Origin: Apium graveolens
Taxonomy: Eukaryota; Streptophyta; Magnoliopsida; Apiales; Apiaceae
Reading direction: 5' to 3'
Assembly (NCBI RefSeq): GCF_009905375.1
Contig: NC_133657.1
Location: 41,721,853 to 41,785,852, forward strand
Length of the DNA stretch: 64,000 nt
This document shows positions 9,974 to 19,410 of the stretch, one piece after another (position 1 is the stretch's first letter; the number at the start of each line of letters is the position of its first letter). The position numbers and the translations under genes are program-made. The notes beneath the pieces were generated by a model. It was not told the DNA's origin, did not search any database, and worked only from the letters and a program-made list of their open reading frames with translations.

Positions 9974-10262
9974 ACACCATTTCATTTATACAAAATTACA
10001 AGGCATGAGATATTTACAATTGGCCTTCCTATCTGCATATCCTTTAGTAGTCAACATGACTTATAATTTCCCTCAACATTTAAGAATTATATCTGAAATT
10101 CAGAGACTGAAATGTGCTACAACACTAGACTTATTTCTAAGTAAAGCTACACCATCAACGGATAGCCAAAGTTGTCTTATCCGTTGAGGCTACAAACACT
10201 AGATTTCTACTTAAGTGTTTTGTTAAACATATCATCAAACTAATGCACATATATTCCTAACA

Positions 10263-10395
10263 CATACATTGTTGCTTAGGTGCATAAATTAGATAGTTAA
10301 CCAATACAGTCTATCTGGGAACGAACTAGAAAAGATTCTATACTACTTGCGAACTCGTATACTTGCGTGTATTATTAGCGCATGTTTAGCGACTA
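10263..10395. other. Short unassigned stretch between two elements
   Basis: No ORF. Wording such as GGGAACGAACTAG followed by ACTACTTGCGAACTCG and ACTTGCGTG resembles the LTR ends of Tat/Ogre-type gypsy elements, so it may be a small remnant of one. It could equally be part of the spacer of the family 2 copy to the right. Confidence 0.3.
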
Positions 10396-10933
10396 ACAAC
10401 TTCTCGATAAGCTTATTATGACTTATCGATAAGTCATTGTAGAGTTCTCTATAAGTGTTAATTCACAGAGTTCTCTACAAGTACATTTTAGACTTATAAG
10501 TAACTCATAACTAAAAAAAATTAAATTCAATAAACTATTTTGGTAAATTACTCTTGACAAATTTATTCTAAATGTATTTGAATTTATTCAATTAGAAATT
10601 AGAAATAATTCATTCCATTTTGGACAAACTGAGTATTTATTTGTCATCTCGATCAATCATTTTTAGTTCTCTAAAAGAGTAAACTAAAATGACTTTTCGA
10701 TATGTAATTCACTTTTCAAATTGACTTCTCGATAAGCAAACTCCAAACGTCTATTTTTGAGTTCTCGATAAGTCAGTTGCTTTTACTATAAATACTCAGA
10801 CATCTCGACATACACATAATTACGCCTTCGAGAACTCTAAGTGACCTAGATTTTTAAATTCCAAATCGATTTCTCTCATTTCTACCTCTTTCTCTTTAAG
10901 TTTTCTTACCCACTAAACTTCATACTCTTCTCA

Positions 10934-13900
10934 ATGGCAGCAACCAATATTGTACCCTTTACCCCAAAAGAAACCAATTTTCTTGCATTTCTAGATGCCA
11001 TTCAAGCTCCTGAAGCTTTCAAAAGCTTTGTGAAATATCTATCTGAAACATACTTTGTGGGAGCTCTTACTACTAATCCTATGCTTTACTTGGATATTTT
11101 AGGGGATTTCTGGAACACAACAGTAACAAGAACAGTTGTGCATGAGAACCAGGCTGCATCAATTTTGATAAACTGTACAATCAAGGAGCAACAGGTGGAG
11201 ATCTTTGAGAATGATGTCAATATGGCATTAGGCATTCCTACTGACAAGTTAGTGGAGGCTCCAACTCAGGATGAGCTTTATGAATTCATGGCTTCATCAA
11301 TTATTTTGAGAAGAATAAAAAGAACCTGAGGAGAGAGTGGTCCTTTCTTTTTGATTCAGTGATAAGGGCTTTCACTTGAAAAAATTCAGGATTTGACAAC
11401 ATCTCTAGTGTTGTCCTGAAGCTGGTCAACTCATTGACTCACAATAAATAGATCAATGTAGGACACTAGATTCTGGAGGAATTGAGCACCAGGCTAACAA
11501 TGCCATTAACATCAAGAGGTAAGGAAATTTTTCTTCCTAGATTCATTATGTCTACTTTAAACTATAAAGTTAATGACATACATTTGATAGATGGTGTAGA
11601 TAGATCATTAATAGGGAATTGTAAGCAAGTGGCAAAATTCAATTTGGAACACTATTTACAAAGAATAAGGTATAGGTAGGTCATAAATTAACTCCATTTA
11701 TGTTGGAGAAATTTAGGACATATCCTTACCCCATGCCTGACAGGAGGACAAATGCTCAATCTAGTACAATAATGGTCCCTGAACCTGTAGAAGTACAAAC
11801 ACGGGAAACCAATAGGGACCTTTCAATGCTGAGACCTTTTCTTCTATTCCAATAGCAGCTAGGAAATCAACCACTTCATCCTCCCAAAAGGGTGAAGTGA
11901 GTAAAAAGAAGAGAAAACAGGCTAACCTAACAATCATGACTGAGAGTGGTGAGGAAGAAACACCAACAGAGGCACCCTTGATCAGAAAACCAAAGAAGGC
12001 AAAGCAAACTGTGTTGACCACTCTAGCAACCTCTGCATCCTCTCAAAAGGATGTAGTTGTAAATAAGGGACCTAAACAAACTCTAGAGCACCCTCTCAAA
12101 AGGATGTCCCTATTGAAAAGAGAATTAACCCAAATGCACCTTGTAAGAAGTCTCCACAACCATCACTTGAACAAATTCAAGTGTATGGAAGGAGAGGAGA
12201 AATAAGGATGGCATAAATATGGAGAGCACATCTCTTGAAGCCCCCTCATCCATTCAGGGGAAGCTGCCAACACTCATTACTAAAATTCAACCTCTTATCT
12301 CTAAAATTTCTTCTTCCTACACAGCACATAAATCAAATTCTCAGGTGCAATCTCACTTAAGTGACTTGGTTCAAGAAACTTTTCTCACCATCCCGATACC
12401 TATTAGATGTTGAGAGGCTACTAGCTGGGTTAGACCTTGATGACATCATCACAAACATGGGGGATTCATCAGTTTTTACTGAAGACCCCATGGTTATCAC
12501 AAATGCACCTTTATGTACAAATCAGCCTTCACTTGCTGTAAGGTTTGAGGGTAGTACTCCTGAGGGGGTGCTACCTAAATCCTCTCCAATTCAATTGGAG
12601 GTTCCTGTCACAAGAATAGCCCCCTTCAAAACCTTAGCTGAAATTGCATTAACAATTGAAGCTGGGAGTACAATTGTCAATTACCCTGCTATGGGAGAGG
12701 CAAGATCATCACATTCATGTGACAGTGCTTTGCAAGAAGCACAAGGGTTTGATACTGGTGCACATGAAAGTAAACCAGTCAAATCACCTTAAATTCAAAT
12801 GGAGGTTCCCACCACAAGTGGAGAACAACAACTTTTCCTAACCACGGAGCAATCTGTGAGTCAAACTATGACTCATGTCATAGGTGATTCTATCACCCTA
12901 CCTTCTTCTCACCCAACTAATCAACCTTCCCCTTCTCAACCTCAAGAACCTCACCTCATCTCCCAATGGCTACAAGAAGTTGCACCTCCACATCTCAATC
13001 CTCCTCTCACATGCAAGTTCAAGAACTTGAACATCAAATGTCTTCTCTCCAATCTTCTAATGACTCGTTAAGTGCACAAGTACAAGCTCTCACATCCTTG
13101 GTGCAAAGTCAACAGACAGGCATCAAAACCTTGGTGGATTCTCACAAGCATCTCCAAATGCAGAATTCTGTTGCTTTGGAAGCCATCATGGGGAAGCTCA
13201 ACATAGCATTACCAACATTACCTAAAGTTATAAGGCCAGAAATACCAAGTCCCCTATTCATGCCTGTTTCCAAGACTAAGAGGGAGATTGAAGCTAGGAT
13301 CCAAAAATCCAGGGATGCTGGTAAATCTAAAGAGCTTATTCATACTGGACAAAGTTCTTCACAAGCTCAATCATTTCAGATGAAGGAAAAGACAGACTCA
13401 TCAAGGCTGCATAAGGACCAAATCAAGATCAAGAATTCAGTGAACTTCTTACAGTCCTAAGGATGTCTTTTCAAAATAACAACATCACCTACAAAAGAGC
13501 ATTGGCCAAGACTATCAACTCCATTAGGGCAGTGGTTGTGAAAGTTGAAAACTTCTTGCAGAAGAGGATTGTTGTCAATATTAATGATGGTGGTGTGGAC
13601 ATATGTTTTCAGGTGTCTATCTCAAATCTCAGAACTCTAAGGGCATCTGAATTAGATGTAGTGATTGACAAGGTACATGTAGTCATCACAGAGGACACCT
13701 AGTTACTTCATGAGATTAAAAATGCACAGATAGCAGCTTTTCTCGAAGCCTATTTATATCCAAATAAAGTGGTGGCCTACATCTGTCAAAGAACCAAACA
13801 ATGCAAACAGCTTACGGTTCCCAAAAACCGTGCCAGATCAAACATGAGGCTAATTATGACTATTCAGTCTGATCTAAAATAAAAAAAGAACAAGAAGGCA

Positions 13901-15024
13901 GAAGATGTGGAAATGATAAGGATCCTGGATAGGTACCTACTGAATGTTGACACCATGTTTCCAACCACCCAATTCAATTTGAAAGATGACAATGATGATG
14001 ATGAGCAGAAGCATGATGCGTAAAAACCTTCTGGATCAAATCCAACTCAATCTTCAAGGGAAATTGGTAGCAATGACAAAAGGCAGGATTAAAAGAAGGG
14101 ATATGACAAGAAGAGAGGAGAAGAGAGAAGGGGAAAGAAAAGGCAAGATGGATCAGAACCACAACAACAACAAACCCTACAAATCCAAATCAATCAGGCT
14201 CAACCTACCAAACCTTTTATCTCAAACAATCAACCTTCTCTCACCTCAAAGACAAAATTCTCATATAAGCCAACTGCAAACTCTCTTCTCAAAATTCCAA
14301 TCACTAACAACCAAACCAACTTAAAGAAAATCACAACCCTACCTTCATTTAAACCTCCAACCAAGATCCACTTTAAATCTGTTGGGAGAAAAACAAAGTA
14401 ATTGTAAGTTACTGAGAGATCACTCTGGAATTGCTATGATCAATCTGACTTTCTTCCACTAAATTGGTGTCTCATAAATGAAGAATACTTTCAACAGCTA
14501 GCTGAAGAAATAGTCAGAGTCTAGGTTGTATCATAGACAAAATTCAGAATATATTATGATGATGGTTCTTTCACTTTACTTGGCAGTAACCTAATGGATA
14601 AACTTTCAACCACATAATTCAAAATAGTGATCAGTTTGATGAAGGATAAGGATTCAATCGCAAGGTTCTGGAAAGCTGTATATTGTGTATGGGTGAAAGA
14701 AAGAGATGAGAAAATTGCAAGGGAAAAGGCTAAAAAGGAAGAAAGAGATAGGAAGTACGCAGAGAACTTGCAAGAATGGAGAAAAGATCAAATGAGCTTA
14801 AAGCAAAAGGAATGAGCATACTCTCCAAAGATGGACATTTTCTAAACATAAAAGTTGGAAGATTCTCCAAATTTAGAGCTGGTTACTTAAATGGTTATTC
14901 AGTAGAAGAGTGGCTCAAGCTTGTGGAAGCTTTAAGAGGAACTGAAATTTTAGAAGAAATGGAAGTGTTAGTGACTCTTAAGGATACCATTAGAAAGGAG
15001 CCAGGCTATGAGGATTTTATGTAA
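10934..15024 (+). pseudogene. ORF3 of family 2, copy A, broken
   Basis: Starts at ATG 10934 and can be followed through shifting frames to TAA near 15024, about 1,360 codons long originally. Recognisable parts in order: N-terminal domain (FKSFVKYLSETYFVGAL, ending in a TGA at 11327), an LRREWSFL motif at about 11326-11350 that matches ORF3 of element 1, SASSQKDV near 12040 (also shared), a Ser/Pro/Gln-rich centre, a coiled-coil-like QELEHQMSSLQ segment near 13020-13190, a conserved block with LAKTINSIRAVVVKVE (13463-13702), and a Lys/Glu-rich helix near 14690-14815. Several stops and frameshifts divide it. It is not homologous to pol. Function unknown. Confidence 0.82.
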
Positions 15025-15173
15025 TGAATGTCCTTGTTAAAACTTCAATAACCACTCAATGTTAAATGTTATATTTCTGTCAATTTGTATGTAAAGTTTA
15101 AATTGTTCATTGTAGCTTAGGGTTAGTCTTGTTAACATGCATGAATTTGTGATAAGCAATCTTCTCACAAATT
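15025..15173 (+). other. Spacer between ORF3 and polypurine tract, copy A
   Basis: AT-rich, no ORF. The end of the stretch (GATAAGCAATCTTCTCACAA) is matched in copy B on the other strand near 19262-19281, so it belongs to the element. Confidence 0.7.
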
Positions 15174-15182
15174 GGGGGAGAT
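15174..15182 (+). other. Polypurine tract of copy A
   Basis: GGGGGAGAT directly before the TGTT start of the 3' LTR: the primer for plus-strand DNA synthesis in LTR elements. The counterpart in copy B is AGGGGGAGAT on the minus strand. Confidence 0.85.
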
Positions 15183-16522
15183 TGTTCTGCAAGACATGCC
15201 TGTACTAAAAAAGACTAAGTCAAATTGACATCCCTAAGTCAGTTGTATGATAATCTAAATTTGCATTTTGTATTGTAACATTTAAGTTTGTAAAAATGTA
15301 AATAGATTAGACTAGAGTATTTTTATGTAAACAGTCTCAAGCCTAAGAATAAACTCTGGAAGAAGATCATGAAGATCATGCCTCAGAGAAAGTGTGAAGA
15401 AGCTTGGAGTTGAATATATCTATTTTGGGAAAATATTCTAAGTAAAGAAGTCTACAAGTCACATATTAAGTGTTATAGATAAGTCATTCGAGAACTCCAG
15501 AATGAATTATCGAGAAGTCAAGGAAAGCTTATAGAGAAGTCTCAGAGATATTGATAAGCCAAATCGAAGACATGAAGATTGAAGATATCGACAAGTCATT
15601 TCTCCACTAGAGAACTCAGAGATATCGACAAGTCAAAATATCAGTAGAGATCTCTGAGATATCGACAAGTCATTTCTCCACTAGAGAACTCAGAGATATC
15701 GACAAGTCAAAATATCACTAGAGATCTCTGAGATATCGACCAGTCATTTCTTCACTAGAGAACTCAGAGATATCGATAAGCCAAAATGAAGACATAGGAT
15801 GAGAGACCTCGACAAGCCAAATTCTCTTGTAGAGAACTTAGAGACTTTGTTAAGTCAAACAACTATAGAGTAATTAGAGATCTCGATGAGTCATTATACT
15901 TATTGAGATGTTGAGTTCTCTATATAACTATCTGGAGATCTCGATGTAAAGCTCAAGTATAGAATGCAGATCAGTTTAATATCCAAGATTATCAATCAAC
16001 AAACAAATCAATCACTGATTTGATAAGTCTACAAAAAGCATCTTGAAGAGTACAAGATCAAAGGCCAAGATTAACTAACAAAGTAAAAGCACAGACATGC
16101 ATGATTTGTAAAAATACACTAAGCCAGAAATAGAAAGATTTAGTTATCCAAAAGTAGGGTTTAGTACATGCTATTACATGTTGTGTAAAACCAGTGTTTA
16201 CTGTTCTATAAAGTAAACACTGGATGCTTTGTTTTAAGTTGTAACAAATAGATCTGAAATGTCTTGTAACTCTCAAGAGTGAAGATGAGTTCTTAACATA
16301 CTAAGAACCCAGAAATTTGTAGCAAAACATTAGTTGTATTTTAATATAAAATTAAGTGAGATTTGAAAGATATGTGTGTTCATGTGCATGTTTTAATTAT
16401 TCTGTTAAAGCATATTATCTCTACAATATAGATTACTTTATTTACCATTCATAACAGTTCAAAAAGCTATTAAATTATTTAAAACACATTCACCCCCTCT
16501 GTTTTGTATTCATTACCCAATA
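15183..16522 (+). repeat. 3' LTR of family 2, copy A (about 1,340 bp)
   Basis: Starts TGTTCTGCAAGACATG after the polypurine tract and ends ATTACCCAATA, where copy B and the 48254 LTR imply ...TTACCCAACA; one base of the terminal CA is mutated. It aligns with the inverted LTR at 17956-19252, with clearly more divergence than seen between the gypsy LTRs further right. It includes the 37-bp repeat array and a TATA box. Confidence 0.87.
15547..15928 (+). promoter_or_regulatory. U3 array with 37-bp period, followed by TATA box
   Basis: GATATCGA-type motifs start at 15547 (variant), 15584, 15621, 15658, 15695, 15732 and 15769: exactly 37 bp apart. Looser units follow at 15805, 15843 and 15879. Each unit pairs GATATCGACAAGTCA with AGAGAACTCAGA or AGAGATCTCTGA, the two alternating to give a 74-bp higher-order unit. 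TATATAAC lies at 15921-15928, immediately after the array. The position argues for a repeated enhancer; the binding factor is unknown. Confidence 0.72.
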
Positions 16523-17955
16523 GAGTACACTTATGATCATGCATTTCTACCATGTAACCACTTAGTGCATATAATCACATATAATTACATGTATTCACAT
16601 AGCAACATGGCATTTAGTTCACATAATCATACGAGTATCGATTGATTTCAAGGCACTCTACCTTTGATCACTCGACTCTTTCTATACCTCATTCTTAGCT
16701 ACCAAACTTTGAAATCCCAAGTACTATAACCCAATTTTCTTAACAAATTTCCTTTTAAATATCATAAGCTATCTTAAAAATATCAAGACACACATAGGCC
16801 TCTCCTAATTGAACTTACAAACACCTCGCACAAACCCAACTTTCTCGAGTGCACCATTCGGTACCACCTTGCGTGCCTTGGCAAAAACGAACCTTTATAC
16901 CTTGTGCATTCACTCAACTCTCACTTTTACTAACTCCTAACTCACAAAACTAACTCCTAAACTTGGTTTTATACTAAGGCATCACTTGGGCCTACCTATG
17001 ACTTCCTATGAAGTTGATATAATTCTGCAGTTGCAACTTTGCAAACTGCCCTGTTTACCCAACTTAAAACCCATTAATATTGCTCTAAGGTTGATCCTAA
17101 TGGCTTTCTAACCTTCCACAGACTCCTTTACATCATTTCAAATAAAGGCCCGTGGTTTAATTATCCAAAACCAACCCAAATTGGACCCCAAACACTCTAA
17201 CTCCAAAATTGTCCCTGTTTTGGGCTATTCTCGGTTCTACACTAATGCACCAATCAAAACACAATGTTTTCCTTAATCTATGGCTACTGGACTCAAGATT
17301 ATATCAATTCCCAGCACTCTGGAGCTTTGGCCTCCTAGAGCTCACTAATGTTCACTCAAAACTTACCAAACTTTGGATAAAACCTCAACTCAAGACTCGA
17401 ACTATGTTAACCTTTTTTCCTTGATCCCATTCGACTTAAACCAACTTTACCACAAGGAAAAAACCAAAACCAAATCACTAACTCTCTTGTTCTTTCTGTT
17501 ATCTACTTATGAGATCATTCCATACTCCAAAATCATAATAATTGAATGATATATAAACACGACTAAGCATACATGACACTTAATCATATTTTTGAATTTA
17601 TCATACATATATTCAAATGTTACCCTCACGTAAAATCATGATATCCACAAAATAATCTCACTTAACAATTTAACATATTTTATTTAAGGAAATAAGATAT
17701 TATCTAGTGCATACAAGTCCAATTTGAAGCAAACAGTAGCATTTAACCATATGATAACTAGTCTGTAATGTACACTATTAGAACTTCATAACTTTTAGTA
17801 CCAAAAACCAACATGCAAGTACTTATAATCAATATCTCAAGTAAAACATGACATGCAAAAAGGTTTAGCTATGAAACTCATGATAACACCTAGTTTTAGC
17901 CAACATGCAAAAGGTTAAATCAACATGCATGACTTAATAAGACAAGGATCATAGA
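16523..17955. other. 1.4-kb AT-rich stretch without recognisable genes
   Basis: It lies between two family 2 LTRs that point at each other. No credible ORF, primer site or LTR ends. Phrases such as ATTGTCCCTGTTTTGGGC and GGCCCGTGGTTTAATTATCC are typical of the interiors of long gypsy LTRs, so it is probably a piece of an older element. This is a weak assignment. Confidence 0.45.
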
Positions 17956-19252
17956 TGTTGGGTAATGAATATAACACAGAGGGGAGGTGAATGTGTTTTA
18001 AACAATTTAAATGTCTTTTTGAACTTTTAAGAATGGTGAACAAAGTAATCTATATTGTAGAGATAATGTGTTTTAATTGAATAATTAAAATATGCATATG
18101 AACATAATTATCTTTCAAAACTTACTTAATTTTATATTAAAATCAAGCCGGTGTTCGCTACAAATTTATGGGTTCTTAGTATGTTAAGAACTCAGCTTCT
18201 CTCTTGAGAGTTATAAGAAATTTCAGATCTATTTATTACAACTAAAACAAAGCATCCAGTGTTTACTTTATAAAATAGTAAACACTAATTTTTATACAGC
18301 ATGCAATAACATGTACTAAACCCTAGTTTTGGATAACCAAATCTTTCTATTTCCGACTTAGTGTATTTTTGCTAATCTTGCCTGACTGTGACTTTACTTT
18401 ACCAGTTAGTTTTGTCCTTTGATCTTGTACTCTTCAAGGTGCTTTTGTATACTTTTCAAATCAGTGATTGATTTGTTTGTTGATTGATAATCTTGGATAT
18501 TAAACTGATCTGCATTCTGTACTTGAACTTTACATCGAGATCTTGAGTTAGACATATAAAGAACTCGACATCTCGGTAAGTATTATGACTTATCGAGATC
18601 TCTAATAACTCTATAGTTGTTTGACTTATCAAAGTCTCTAAGTTCTCTATAAGAGAATTTGGCTTGTCGAGATCTCTCATCTTCATGTCTTCACTTTGGC
18701 CTATCGATATCTCTGAGTTCTCTAGTGACAAATTGACTTAGCGATATCTCAGAGATCTCTAGTGATATTTTGACTTATCGATATCTCGGAGATCTCTAGT
18801 CATATTTTGACTTGTCGATATCTTAGAGTTCTTTAGTGAAGAAATGACTTGTCGATATCTCCAATCTTCATGTCTTCAATTTGGCTTATCGATATCTCTG
18901 AGTTCTCTAGTAGATTTTTCTTGACTTCTCGATAAGTCATTCTGGAGTTCTCGAATGACTTCTCTATAACACATAATATGTGACTTGTAGATTTCTTGAC
19001 TTAGAATATTTTTCCCAAAACATATTTATTCAACTCCAAGCTTCTTCATACTTTCTCTGAGGCATGATCTTCTTCCAAAGTTTATTCTTAGGCTTGAAAC
19101 TGGTTAGAGAAAAATACTCTAGTCTAATCTAATTACACTTTTACAGACTTAAGCAATAAAATACAAAATACAAACTTAGATTATCATACAACTTACTTAG
19201 GGTTGTCAAATTAACTTAGTCTTGTTATAGTACATGCATGTCTTGCACAACA
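17956..19252 (-). repeat. 3' LTR of family 2, copy B (1,297 bp)
   Basis: Plus strand starts TGTTGGGTAATGAAT and ends CTTGCACAACA; the inverse is TGTTGTGCAAG...TTACCCAACA. It is bordered at 19253 by the polypurine tract. Close to the 5' LTR fragment at 48254 and to the inverted copy A LTR. Contains the 37-bp array. Confidence 0.9.
18594..18930 (-). promoter_or_regulatory. U3 37-bp repeat array of copy B
   Basis: On the plus strand CGATATC-type motifs start at 18705, 18742, 18779, 18816, 18853 and 18890, exactly 37 bp apart. Further units are at 18668 (CGAGATC, in register) and, with 1-3 bp slippage, 18630, 18594 and 18930. This is the mirror of the array in copy A. A possible TATA (TTTATATG, minus strand) lies near 18553-18560 on the downstream side. 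Confidence 0.72.
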
Positions 19253-19262
19253 ATCTCCCCCT
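19253..19262 (-). other. Polypurine tract of copy B
   Basis: Minus strand AGGGGGAGAT next to the 3' LTR start. It marks the LTR boundary and confirms the minus orientation. Confidence 0.85.
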
Positions 19263-19410
19263 ATTTATGAGAAGATTGCTTGTCACAAATTCATGCCTGT
19301 TAACAAGACTAACCCCAAGTTACAATGGAAAATTAGACTTATACATACAAATTGACACAAATATAAGATTTATACATTAGGTGATTTCTTGAGTTAAACA
19401 GATACATACA

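Larger units (their letters stand above)
1..10262 (-). mobile_element. SIRE-like Ty1/copia retrotransposon, family 1 (left end outside window)
   Basis: Read on the minus strand the order is 5' LTR (10262-9205), primer-binding site, gag, CCHC zinc knuckles, protease, integrase, reverse transcriptase, RNase H, a repeat-rich spacer, then a long third ORF. Integrase before reverse transcriptase defines Ty1/copia; an extra ORF after pol is the layout of the SIRE/Maximus lineage. The 3' LTR lies beyond position 1. Gag-pol carries nonsense codons, frameshifts and a reverse transcriptase deletion, so this copy cannot move by itself. ORF3 is open. An 8-base motif, CAACGGAT or its complement, recurs throughout the element. 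Lineage placement rests on layout and motifs, not on a tree. Confidence 0.93.
9205..10262 (-). repeat. 5' LTR of the family 1 element (1,058 bp)
   Basis: On the plus strand it starts TGTTATTCC and ends TTCCTAACA, giving the TGTTA/TAACA terminal inverted repeat expected of an LTR. The inner end abuts the primer-binding site. The partner LTR is outside the window, so neither the age nor the target duplication can be determined; the bases just outside are CATAC (10263-10267). It holds 11 exact copies of the ATCCGTTG/CAACGGAT motif. Confidence 0.9.
10396..16522 (+). mobile_element. SIRE-like copia element, family 2, copy A (3' part only)
   Basis: Contains, in plus orientation, a spacer with CTTATCGATAAG-like and AGTTCTC motifs (10396-10933), a broken ORF3, a polypurine tract and a 3' LTR. 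Gag-pol is not seen to the left; element 1 occupies that side. The same parts occur on the minus strand at 17956-21972 (copy B), which defines the family. The left limit is approximate. Whether element 1 inserted into this copy cannot be shown without its left flank. Confidence 0.85.

Noticed and set aside
15547..15900. The 37-bp periodic array considered as a CRISPR array
   Set aside because: Units are adjacent degenerate repeats with alternating flanks and no unique spacers, inside a plant LTR; no cas genes. It is a U3 tandem repeat.
16523..17955. Possible host gene or promoter between the two family 2 LTRs
   Set aside because: No ORF of useful length, no exon-like conservation and several phrases typical of gypsy LTR interiors.
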